Positions 24,781 to 36,201 of a DNA stretch of 64,000 bases are shown here, in pieces (position 1 is the first letter of the stretch; each line of letters starts with the position of its first letter). Below the pieces are notes generated by a model that saw only the letters and a list, made by a program, of their open reading frames with translations, was not told the origin of the DNA and ran no database searches. The DNA is from Pholis gunnellus. Lineage: Eukaryota > Chordata > Actinopteri > Perciformes > Pholidae. The stretch covers positions 17,975,303-18,039,302 of the forward strand of contig OU342814.1 in the NCBI GenBank assembly GCA_910591455.2, written 5' to 3'. The position numbers and the translations under genes were made by a program.

Positions 24781-24786
24781 TTTAAT
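24781..24786 (-). terminator. Candidate sf3b5 poly(A) signal
   Basis: The minus strand reads ATTAAA, the commonest variant hexamer, about 160 nt past the sf3b5 stop. Position and orientation suit a short housekeeping 3' UTR, but other AT-rich hexamers are nearby. Confidence 0.35.
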
Positions 24787-24947
24787 TAAATCAAAACAGA
24801 AAATTCAACTGAAAGTAACACCAGTCTTTTCCATCTCTTCTAAAAACAGGTTTAGATCTTGAAGCCTTTCCTTACTTTAACATTTGTAGTAAAAAAGAAA
24901 AAGCACAAACATCGTGTAAAAACCTCCACAGCTCACTCCAGAGTAAT

Positions 24948-25208
24948 TTATGCATCATCAGGTTTGTCTAATGGGGGTCCACATGGTTGGAGCATCTTCT
25001 CCATCAGGTTGAAGCGGACTCTGGCTTTGCTCTCGTTCTCAGCGACAGAGAAGTAGTTGAGCAGGTCGAAATGTCCCATGTAGGAGCAGTAAGAGTCTCT
25101 GTGCTGGTTGACCAGCCATTCCCACTTGCTGGTGTCGGCGTGTCCTGTACCGATGTACTTAGACTGAAGATGCTCCAGTTGACTGTGGATGTTGTATCTA
25201 TCGGTCAT
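24948..25208 (-). CDS. sf3b5: sf3b5, splicing factor 3b subunit 5 (SF3b10)
   Basis: Single-exon ORF of 86 residues starting M-T-D-R-Y-N-I-H-S-Q-L-E-H-L-Q and ending P-L-D-K-P-D-D-A, essentially identical to vertebrate SF3B5 throughout (S-K-Y-I-G-T-G-H-A-D-T; Y-C-S-Y-M-G-H-F-D-L-L). The protein is the small SF3b10 subunit of the SF3b complex in U2 snRNP, in the nucleus, buttressing SF3B1/SF3B3 during branch-point recognition. Length equals the family's. The ATG at 25208 is the only plausible start; the frame is open further upstream but has no earlier ATG there. A 3' splice site (tttgtctag) lies 28 nt upstream of the ATG, so the 5' UTR is probably spliced. Confidence 0.97.
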   Translation of the reverse strand: MTDRYNIHSQLEHLQSKYIGTGHADTSKWEWLVNQHRDSYCSYMGHFDLLNYFSVAENESKARVRFNLMEKMLQPCGPPLDKPDDA

Positions 25209-25235
25209 TCTCGCTGAGATGAGGGTCCAAGAGGC

Positions 25236-25810
25236 TCTAGACAAAAGTCAGATGCAATATCAGTATATACATTCATAATGAGGCAAACTGATTGAATGTT
25301 AGCATTGTAAGCGACTGTATTAGTTTTTAGTTTAAAATGCTAACTTTACATATCGAGCTCAATATAGTTATTGTAACATTAAGCACTTTCTGTGTGCTTG
25401 AGCTAGCTACGTGCTCAAATTAAAGTAAATAACTCCCTCGCTTTGAGCCATATCACATTCATGTTAAACGTTTAGAATGCTGACGTTATACTATTAATTA
25501 ATAATGTTAAGTTAGCACAACAAGACAGCTCAGTCATTATAAAGTCAACTACTCTTTGTGTTTGACATAGTTACTTGCTTAATACAACCATAACATAAAT
25601 AAAATTGCTACCCTTGCTTTCTACTGCTTTTACAAAGCAGCAGCTAGCATGCTAACGTTGCTTTCAATGGCTTTCTGGCTAACAGTAACGTGGAGTTAGC
25701 TAATGCTAGCTGAATACAAGTATCCTCGAACCGTCACTTAAAACTGCTCTTTTCGCTACACATGTGTTTCTAAGTGATCATGATGCTTTCAAATGCAAAA
25801 TAGACTTACT
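25236..25810 (-). other. sf3b5: Probable 5' UTR intron of sf3b5
   Basis: On the minus strand a donor ATCAA|GTAAGT leaves an exon ending at 25810, and an acceptor tttgtctag|AG enters an exon starting at 25236, giving an intron of about 573 nt. The intron is AT-rich with several gctagc/gctaac strings. No transcript evidence is available. Confidence 0.55.
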
Positions 25811-25859
25811 TGATAAAATGTGAGGAGTGTAGAGCGAAGGCTGAAGATGTAAATAATCT

Positions 25860-25950
25860 TTCAGTGCGTTCGGGGTTCGTCGCAATGCAATGAAACGGTG
25901 ACTTCCGGTTGGTTTCCCGTTTACAACGAACCGGGAAGAAACAACGCCTG
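25860..25950 (-). promoter_or_regulatory. Likely sf3b5 promoter with ETS-type site
   Basis: The block is CpG-richer than its flanks. The minus strand reads AACCGGAAGT (25901-25910), a canonical ETS/GABPA site typical of TATA-less housekeeping promoters, and a related ACCGGGAAG lies about 20 nt further upstream. It sits immediately upstream of the inferred first exon. Confidence 0.5.
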
Positions 25951-28198
25951 TGAGACTTTAGTTCCTCTTCTCCAATTCATATTAAAATGTGCTTTAATGG
26001 ACTGGCCATGACGGTTAAGTACAGTGTTGCCTCACCAAGTTGTACATGGTTTAATACAAATAGATAAGAGATAACGTAATGCCAATGGTGTGAACCACAG
26101 AGGAAAAAAGCTAACCTAAAAATAACAGTTTTTCTAGCAGGTATACTGTGTATCATGTTCATCTTGCTTTAACATGTTATTGTTTCCTATTTTACAATAA
26201 ACACAAAGCTGTATCTTAAGTGTTTTTTTCTTAAGTGAACTTGTACTACATTCTAATATTTCTATTGGTGCTTTAATTATGGGCAGAGTTGTTGTTCATC
26301 TTAATTACAGAGTACTTATAGAGTGCGCTCATCCCTGAAGCTTTAAAGAAAAGAAAGGTGCACATTTTTGTTAAGGTTATCTGGTTTTATTATAGCAAAG
26401 CTAATTCCCAACTCAGTCACCCAATGGGAGCACTTTGGACTATTACCTGACTCTTGCACAGGTTCTTTTATTTTTTTGATTTCAAATAAATTGGTTGTTT
26501 CTCATTACAAACAGCAGTGGGGGAGACCAAGAGGAAGAAAAATGCAATATTCCTAGTAATGGGTAGCGGTAGTGGTGTCCTCAGCAGATAACATCCACTG
26601 GGTCAGACTACCTTAACAAGATATGGTACATAAACCCCTCATACATTAAAAAATATTTTTTTGCTGCCTTTACCCAGGAACATTACTGCTTTTGTTCCCA
26701 CTAGAGCCATGGTGAAAGATTTACAGCTTTCTTCCCCCCTAGCTCTCGTTGTGGCAATATGCACATGGAAAATTGACTCTGACTTCTGTTCCCACAGGGA
26801 GGTAATTTGCCTGAACATTTACAAGTTATGGTGCACGGGGGAAAGGTATTGTTCATAGATGTTGGTGGCACTGTTTGTTGTTTTTTATGTCTCCAGCCAG
26901 CGTTGAATATAAATAACAAAAAATCCAGAAAGAATCAACAAAGTTTGCCGTGATAATGGATCAATATTAAAAGCAAAGTAAGAGGTTAATTTCCACTAGC
27001 ATGCGAAAAGCTAGGCATTCAAGTCGTTAAAAGAAATTTAGATATCAAAAAATCTCCCAACATAATACAATCACATCACTGAGGTTCACTTTCATGTGTG
27101 ATTACAGCATACTCTATTCAGTTAGGTCCCATGAGGACTGCTGCTCATATTGATTGTCTGTATAGCTCACCCGCTCTGGAGAAAAGGATAATAATTCGGT
27201 ATGAAGGATAACAGTGATAAGAGAGGAAGGTCCATTTATCACACCGCACCATGGAGATCAGGGATAGAGATTACATTTCTGATCACACCCTGGCAGCAAC
27301 CGCTGGGAGTGAGGTCAAAGACATCTTATTAACCGTGGTGACAATGGTATATTGTTCTTATGTCAAGCAGGGGTGCCCAGAGGATCTTGTGAGCCTTAAT
27401 TAGTTTCCATTCCTTTATGTTTGTGGTATACTGTAGTGCCACGTATTCAGTTTTTATGGGTAAAATAGGAGTTCAATGTGGTTTGAGGGATAAAACCAGA
27501 CTGTATCTCCAGTCCCTTGGCACAAGAGAAGCTAAATGCACAATGAGGGCAGCAGACAGAAAAATATGTGGGATTCGCATCTAACTGAGAATAAAGACAC
27601 ACTTATAAGTGTGCCATTAGCCTTCTGTAATCTACTTGAAGGAGGAGAAATTACATTGAAGGGGGATTGTTAATGAGATGTGCTGTTCCATTATGCTTAA
27701 CAGGACTATTATTGAGTCCATTGTTATTTGGTTCTCATTATTGGGAAATGGAGACTTGGGAAATATTAAGGTGTTAAAGTAAGAGTAGCCAGGCCCACTT
27801 ACAGTATACAGAACCTTTAAGCAGAGCTTCAAAAGACCTTTTCAGTGGAAAGTGGGATGTTACGGGGAATCAGGTGTGGAGTGTGTCTTCGAAGATGGTA
27901 TTAAAACTACTCTGTACAATGCCCCTTATGAAGAGCCTTTTATGAAGGTTTCTAACTGCTCCAACGCCTGAAAGATGCTCTGGCAGAAAAAGGACAGTAT
28001 GCTGTGTATGAAGGATCACTCATGGAGACAAAGCAACCTTCAGGGCTTAGAAATGAAGCTAATGCCTTGTGTCTAAAAACAGTAGTTCATCAATGAAGCT
28101 GGCTCCAAAAGTGAATCAATCCCTGTAGACCCCGATGTTAAAATGCCCAGCAAAAATAAACATGTTTACAGCCTGCTACAAACAGGTGGGCGCCGCCA

Positions 28199-28220
28199 CA
28201 GCCGCTAGCCGCTAGCCGCT
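28199..28220. repeat. Heptamer tandem repeat, GCCGCTA x3
   Basis: Three head-to-tail copies of gccgcta. Confidence 0.8.
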
Positions 28221-31200
28221 ATCATGGCTGTGATTGTGATGTTGGTGCCTTTTTGAGAATATTGGACAAATAATGTCTTGCTGTGGTAATAAAAGTACTA
28301 ACAGAACGTCCAAGAAGTCAGTGCTCCAGTTTTTCAGTTTTTATTTTTTATAATATTTCAGTCAACCAGCAGTTAGCAGAAAGACAAGTACACAGTTTAT
28401 AACTTGTTAATACAATCTGCTCATTTTTGCGAGCTAACTGTTACCATTTGGGATTCAGCTTGATTAAGCCCGCTAATTTGGTTTTAATTAATCTATTTTC
28501 ATCATTCATGTGTTCAGATTATGAATTATCAACATTATCAAAGTACCTTTCTCCATTCATCAACCAGCTAACTCACCACATGGCACACTGGACATTGTAA
28601 GTATTTGACAAATGAATACATTTATTTGTCAAATAATGGGATTATGACTGCTTATGAAATGGTAAAAATGTTTTTATCTATCTCAAGATGACATGTTAGA
28701 TACAGCCTGAGCAAAAACAACACATTTTTCCATTTTATTCTCATAATTTGTTAATTCCTTGCCCGAGACATAGAATATATTCAGTGTAAATTGTTTTGTA
28801 GTTCTTTGTTTTTGTACTCTTGCCAGATAGATGTAGTATTTGTTCCCTTTTGGGAAGCTACATATGGTAAAATAATAGTCACAGGGGCATAATCAAACTT
28901 TGATAGCCAGCCTTTTAGTGAGCAGACGTGGGAGCTGCAAAGCACTGGCTGGAGGAAAAGGTAATGAAATCAGATGGATGGATGGGAATACTGCCTGGCT
29001 GGATGGCTCCGGTGCCCCACAGTCCTCCTGAATGATGGCTTCGAAAAAATGGAGTCAGCAATACTTCCAGTGAATCAAACGAACTGCCTAAGATGGAGCC
29101 ATTCTCAACTTCCAGGCGTCAGAGGTAGATAGAGAGGAGAAGTTAAAACAAACTACACCCTGTCGGGTTGTGACAGCGATGGCTGCTTAGTCGAAGGACA
29201 AACTGAAGAGGTTCATTGGTCAGCTTTCAAACCGCCGGCTTTTGCTGGGTGGCATGGTTCATTGGCAGACGAAGTAATGAGGTGAATGGCAGCTTTAGAG
29301 GACTCAGTGGTCATTTGCTTTCTGGTACATTATCTCGACCAACTGACCGGTTTGTTTTTCTGGCTTGTTTCCTGTCTGTTTTCTCGGGACGATGCAGGAC
29401 TCTCATTTCCCCACCACACCTGAGATTCTCTCTACCGCATCCACTTCTCATGCACCTGATCCGCTGTGAACCACACCGGCAAAATGCAATGTTCCTCTTG
29501 GTCAGATGATGGCATCCGGTTTGCCATTCATCTAGGCGTGAAATAGCCTGAGGAAACTGCTGCTCTATGACAGTGCTGAGTTCCAGGGGTATCAACGCTG
29601 GGGGGACTTCAATTGGATTTGACACAGTTCTGAACATTCAATCTCACTCCTTCTTGCGTTTCATGTCTATCTCCTGTTAAAAAACTCATTATTTTGTCCA
29701 TTGGTCACGGGCTATGCTCAGTCAAGAGCCGCTTCACTCAAGGCTTTGGTTGTGACCTGAGAAAATCCACAAGCGGGGGCAAAGATAAACCAAGACTCTT
29801 TCTGGCCTTTGGCTTTTCCCCTGGAGCCTTCGGAGCAGTGCGTGACTTTCTCAAATGATAGGAATCGCATTTCCTGTATAAGGAGAGATGCAGCGCTGAA
29901 TCTCATTATTTAGCCCATGCCAGTTGCCCATACTGTGATATTCTACAGACTATATGACACTCAAACCATTTTAAAACATAATGACAGGATGTACAAAACA
30001 TGCACTTTTAATCAATAATGTCCGATCAAATATATTTACATAGTAAAGATGTGCAGGATCGTAATGAGATGATTAACCTGATCAAATAGGGACAATTTTA
30101 AATAAAACAGTAATAGAATGTGTGCATTTGTAAGCAAGTTCTCAGTTGTTTCCAGTGTGCAAACAGCAGAGTAAACAAATGAGCCATAGTATCACATTTC
30201 TGTCGGATTAGAAAAACAACAACTAAATGTTTTTTGATCTTCTGATCCAAACAAAGGCTTTGAAATATGAGGTCGTCTAACTTTGGTGTGGTTGATTAGC
30301 TAAGGTTTGGTTGATTAGCTTTCCGAACAGACAAGGGCAGCTTCCCAACGTCACGTCTGACCGAGAGCATTGTCTCTGCAGAAAGAGGGGACATTCAACG
30401 CCACTTGATAATAATCGCTATGACAGGAGCAGTCATGCTGCCAACTTCAATAACATATTGCCTGCCTCCCTGACAGGATGGAGTTGAAGGCATGTAGCAG
30501 ACATACATACAGCGATGCGCCCACGCCCTCCTGAGACCGAGCTGGGGACGTTTTCTTACACAGCACCTCATGCATACATGCACATTGAATCCCCGGCGAC
30601 CTCACAGATTGTCTGGGTTGATAATGTCAACGCATTGAGCACATTTGTATTTTAGCTGAAATCTGAAGTTAAATTTTGCGACTCAAACTTTTCTCATGTT
30701 CGGAAATCACTCTTGTTTTTAATGATCAAAGAATCAAAGCTTACTTGCAATAAAGGCAGCCCAGTGTGAAATATGAACATGGTGTGGAAACAGGTTTCAG
30801 TCCGTTTCATGCCCTCTTTCACTTCCCCTCAACACTTGGTAATACGTAGGCACCATATGTCAAGCACGTGGCCACTTGCTGAGTCAGGGTCAGAGATTTC
30901 TTTCTTCCATTTTACTCGTCTCAAAGTTAATGTTTTTTTTTTACTGGGTTTTTGTTCAGATGCCTGAAATGAGGTCTGTATTGTAGAGATTTTAACATTT
31001 AACATAAAATATGTTGAAGCTTTTAATGGTCTTTAATAAAAAGGTGGCCTTGTTGTGTGTACTCATGCGATCGTGGGCGTAGTTTGTTTATAGCCTAACG
31101 CTAATTCTTCTGGCATCGAAGCTTTAAAAATCCAAAAAAGTGGTGTTCATTTGTGCAGATTATCTTGCAGAACAAAACGTGTAATTATCATAAACTTGTG

Positions 31201-31915
31201 TTTGCCAGAGAGCTTATTTATGCATTGAATTAAAATCCAATGGAAAAATCAGATTGGTTTCTTGTCGAGGGAACCAGTGCGTCTCTAACTTCTGGGTTTG
31301 GCTTGCAAAAATACATCAACCATGCATGGCTCTATCATAAACATCAATTATGGCCTCATTCCGTTTAGGTGAGCCAGGGCCCTGGTATTGTGTGTGCTGA
31401 CTCACTGCATGACACACTGGATAGAATGAGACAATAATGAATAAGACCTGTGTCTACCCTGCTATGTCAAAATGACTGCTGTGAAAATGGTCTATTACTA
31501 AAAGATTATACAGTATATTACTTCATATTCCATCACGCATTGTGCAGAAAAGATGAAAGATTGTAAATAAGCCCATTGAATGTACATAATTGTTCTCTCA
31601 GCTCTTGAAGAGTCAGGTCCACTTCATGTCTTCTGCATTCTCAAAGGATTTCCTATGTGGAGGAAAAACAATCAGGCCGACATTAAAAATCATTACACCT
31701 CTCTCACAGACATGGAGGACATTTATCTGCCAAACACCGGTGTAGGTGCGTGTCTTGGTGTAGTTGCAGGCTGCTGGTGTTGTGCATGCTGGCTCTACGC
31801 CATACTGTGACAGATCAATTGAACCACAGCTATCGTTAATGTTATTTGTTACTCCTGTGCTTTTACTGCACTGACAAATCAAAATATCTGCTGCTGTGAT
31901 ATCTCGATCCACAGC

Positions 31916-31918
<3 letters not shown>

Positions 31919-31972
<54 letters not shown>
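31919..31972. repeat. (AC)27 microsatellite
   Basis: Perfect AC tract of 54 bases. Confidence 0.95.
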
Positions 31973-31974
<2 letters not shown>

Positions 31975-32339
31975 AGCTGATACAGCACCTTATGGCTGAA
32001 ATATGGAGACTTGTCACAAGAGTAAGTCTTTACATTACAGCAATCATTTGGTGGTAAATTCTAGTGCCAGGAAACTAGCGACTGTGGGGAACAAGCTCCA
32101 GCCTTAAACTGATGGTTGCTGGATTTCAATTATGTCTGCTCCGCCCCTACAAAGTATATGTTCTGATAATATCCTCATTTTTATTGTTTGTTATTTGGAC
32201 TACTCATTTCTGAGCGTAGAAGAAAAGCTGTGTTGTGTTTCTGGTTAAGACTGGAAGACATACTTGTGTGTGAAGACAGGACACACCGCATGCAGGTGAT
32301 ATTTTATTCAGATGCAAAAAAAAAAGGCATTCCTTGAGA

Positions 32340-34863
32340 TTCAGAAGTACATTTTATTTCATAAACAATGATTAACAGTACAATTTCTATACGGATTTTG
32401 TTACAGAATGTTCATAAAGTAGAAATGATCGTCGATAGATTACAGGAAATGCCATTTACAAGTCATGATTGTGTCACAAGTCATGAAAGCAAGCGAATGA
32501 AAAAAATGAAAAATGAAATGATTCATGGACATCGTTAAATACATTTGGTTAAAATGTACCATCAAGAGTATATTCTGTATGAGTTGCCTGCTGCAAAATG
32601 TGTCTCAGTGCCAATTGTCCCTTTTTGTTCCAGAAAATCTTCGTTCATTTTTTATCATCTCATATCGTGAATAAATATCATTTATTAATAATAAAATTAC
32701 TGTTGCTAAGCCCGTCAAGCTTGTGCTCAATTTCAAACAAATGTAGATAAAAGCAGGCTTCTCATATTTTAGATGTTACCAGCTGTAGTTAGCTAGATAA
32801 TGAAGCTAATTTTAGTCCCACAAGTTGTTTGGAAACACCTTCTCTTGCTGGCTTTTTAATGTGTTCACCAGCCGACTCGTAAAAAGGGGAATCTTGTAAA
32901 TGGAGATGTGAACTTCATGGCTAGCTACATGATGTTGTGCTGAAAGACCGAGGCTAAAGCTGCATTTCTCCTAGGCAAAACATCTGTATCCTCACCAGTT
33001 GATGATGCATGGAAGAACAAAAAAAAGCATTGTTCTAGGACTAAGTAGCTCTTACTTACTTATCACAGCCAAAAATGCATTACACGGCATAAAAAAGTGA
33101 ATTGCAATACAGCACGTGACACGCAATGCCGCATACTAGCCAAACTCAGCTGCTGTTTTGGTAATATTTCAATCTTAGACAATTTGGCCACATGTTTATA
33201 CACAGTGTTCTGTTGTGGCAGCTGGCTACTTGAAAGACTGAAAATAATAATTATTCTTTCAAAATTGACATAAAGCAGCGATACCAAATATAAATGGATA
33301 AAAATAGGCATGTATGTACAAAAAAATAAACAAAACAGTCAAAGTTAAACAAAATTTAAGATTTTTCACGTAGCATTCTGATTGGTATACATCTCTTCAG
33401 TTAACAAGGCAGATTCAATATGACAAAAGTTATATTTAAGAGCACGATAACTGGTCCACCGTGATCATCGGAAATCCTTTTCTGGCAAAGTCATGATTTC
33501 ATATTCATAAAAAAAAGCAACAGAATACTTACACTATTTTACATGGGAGATTTATACAATCATGTTCATCTTCACGCATCGTACAAAAAAATACTGGTAC
33601 ACAGAATATCGAGTAGAGCTTCTGTGAAGGCAACTGGCAAGTATAGCGCACAGCACAACACGTAAGCACAAGCAATTCTAAAGGTTACAACAGATTTACA
33701 ATCCTGCTTGGCTCACTTGTTTAAGAGGAGAAATGACTCCATTAAAACCCATACCTGGTGTAATGGCTGTTAAGCTGTAGTTAATCATACACTTGTAGGA
33801 CCACATGTCGCACTATATGCCACAATAGCATGCTCTTTGCGCCGTGCAAACAGGCTAATGCACCGTCTTTGCTGTTTCAGCGGATCCACAGTTCAGCACA
33901 AGGATCCAGTGTGACAAACACAGCTGGCCTTCCTTCTGTACATTCAGAAGTTAATCAAATTCAGCAGAGAGGACACACAGTGCTCTACTGTTTGTCTACA
34001 CAATGATAAGTCCAGTAAAAGGGTAAACACTTTTTAGAGAGACAACATGAAAGAACAGAAAAGAATGAAGGCCGAAGGGGCAGTAAATAACAACAAAAGT
34101 TTAGGTGGGTTGAGAGGAGAGAGCGCAGACGTATGTCAACACAGTCAGGCTTCATGAAGTGACCAAAGCCAGCATGGCGCTGTGCAGATCAATATATGGG
34201 GAACGGTGTTGATAGGGTGGAATCCATACAGAAGTCGGATATATGAAGCACAGTTGGAGCTGTAAAATACTTTGAATAACACTTCCTGTCCACTTCTCCT
34301 GCAGTGACATCCATAAATCCACATGTACTGACACTGTCCTCTCACACACGTATGAACAATTCAAAAACGAAAATTTCTGGTGGAAAAGTGACATATTGGA
34401 GGGAAGTCATATAAACTCTGCAAATAAGACAATTAATTGATTAATTCTTTTACAACCAAGAGAATCTCAGATAGGCTTCGATCAATGTGGCAGCAAAACA
34501 ACATCATAAAAGTGTCTCGTTTGAGTGTCTTTTATAGATCTGTCTACACGTCTGTCTTTGTTTACTGCACTCTTTATTGTTATCGTAATAATAATAATGA
34601 AAACTAAAAGTTGTAATAGCGTTAATGCACAATTTAGTGCCAAAGCTTCTTCCTTCAGGAGGAGTCCTGTAATGACGCTTGGTTTTCTGTTTGAGTCTTG
34701 ACCCATTTCTGTATCAGTTTCAGAGTAAAAGCCATGCAGTTAACAGTAACACTGATGCAGCGCTGCAGTTAAGATGGAAAACCATTGTTTAAATGCTCTG
34801 TGCTATCGAGTCTCAGTCATGTCCGGGATTGTTTGTATCTACGTGTCATTTGTGTTTGTGTGC
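32340..34863 (-). other. oprm1: Probable oprm1 3' UTR
   Basis: It follows the second in-frame stop of oprm1 on the minus strand. AATAAA on that strand occurs at 34573-34578 (about 290 nt past the stop) and at 32353-32358, where aataaaatgtacttctgaat looks like a distal transcript end. AT-rich, no ORF. The extent is inferred only. Confidence 0.35.
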
Positions 34864-34968
34864 TCAGAGCCCTGTGGTGACCTGCGTGACCTCTGAGTTG
34901 AGATCGTCGTTGGCAACGCCGCCACAACAGCGAGAATCCACCGACGACCCCTCCAAGGCTAGTCATAC
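34864..34968 (-). CDS. oprm1: oprm1 exon 6: terminal codon plus probable readthrough extension
   Basis: Acceptor ttccctgcag. The exon reads GTA TGA CTA GCC TTG GAG: Val 385, then UGA, then 32 further in-frame codons (L-A-L-E-G-S-S-V-D at the start, V-T-T-G-L at the end) and a second TGA at 34864-34866. The UGA-CUAG context is the one reported for efficient stop-codon readthrough in OPRK1 and OPRL1. Human OPRM1 exon 4 encodes L-E-N-L-E-A-E-T at the same junction, so the region is coding in mammals. Whether the extension is translated here is inference. Confidence 0.65.
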
Positions 34969-36129
34969 CTGCAGGGAAGAGAGACAGTTTGTTTATGTTA
35001 CCTGATATGCAATATATTTATATCTACCCTTACGTGAATGTCTGTTCACCGCCATTCACCTAAAATGAAGATTGATACCACTCTGATGCCTGAACGGTAC
35101 ATTTGAAGCTAAGTCTTAGCTTAGCACGAGGACCGGAAACTCGGGGGAAACAACTAGCTTTGCTTTGTCCAAAAGTTTAAAATAAGTCTGCTTACATGCT
35201 CACAAAGAAACAATGTGTGGTTTTATGGCAGGCTACGTGCCTGACTATTTCTCGGCCAGGCAAAGTGACTTATTTGCAGTCTGGCAACCTCACAACCTCA
35301 TGGTGACGACAAGACTTATGCTAAGCTAAGCTAAGCAGCTGCTGGTTGAAGCACCATATTTACTGTACAGAAAAGAGAGTTGATCCTCTCACTTGAAGCA
35401 AATAAGCGTCTATCCAAACGTGTTGATCAATTCATTCCCAGATAGATGTGCTCGTATGTATACACACAGACAATATCTACCTGTTGATTGGACCTATCTC
35501 CTGTGTTGGCACTGTTGTGTTCGCGCTGTGGGAGCTTGCGGCTAGTGACTCCGGTCCGAGACGAGTTCTGGATCTCCAACACTGAGGGACTCGGGGTGCA
35601 GAACTCACGGAAACAGCGCTTGAAGTTCTCATCCAGGTAGCCATAAAGAACCGGGTTCAGACTGCTGCATGAGACAAAAAGAAGGTTACAGTTTTAACCA
35701 TAAAAAATCTGCAATGTAATGTTACCTTTATTTACATTATAACGTGGGGTGTGAAAACTACAAGTCAACTTAAATCATTGTATAAAACCATGAACCAACA
35801 AATGTGCATTGTCAAAAATTCTACAAAATTTTACAAATCTGTAAAACACAGGTTTTTGTGTGTGTAAAGAGCATCCTGTCATCAACACTTGGACTAATAG
35901 TTTCAATATGACAGTGAATATATTTGTCGAAGGCTGATGCGTCGAGCGAACCTGTTGGTGTATCCAAGGGCAATGCAGAAGTGCCAGGTGATAGTCTGCA
36001 GCGTGGAGTTGGGGATATTGATCAGAGCTGTGATGATGACAAAGATGTGGATCGGTGTCCAGCATACGATGAAGACGGCAACCACCACCAGGACCATGCG
36101 GGTGATTCGACGCAGGTTCCTGTCCTTCT

Positions 36130-36201
<72 letters not shown>

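Larger units (their letters stand above)
25960..32280. other. Intergenic region between sf3b5 and oprm1
   Basis: Low-complexity AT-rich DNA. No gene recognised on either strand. It contains a three-copy GCCGCTA heptamer at 28199-28220 and a (CA)27 microsatellite at 31919. Short ORFs show no domain or splice support. Confidence 0.5.

Noticed and set aside
25209..25244. N-terminal extension of sf3b5 by 12 residues
   Set aside because: The upstream start would be TTG; the invariant M-T-D-R-Y start is at 25208 and a splice acceptor interrupts the upstream frame.
34871..34968. Alternative acceptor (gactag at 34959) giving an Arg-rich oprm1 tail
   Set aside because: The upstream acceptor tccctgcag has a far better pyrimidine tract, and the alternative frame gives an unfamiliar Arg/Trp-rich sequence.
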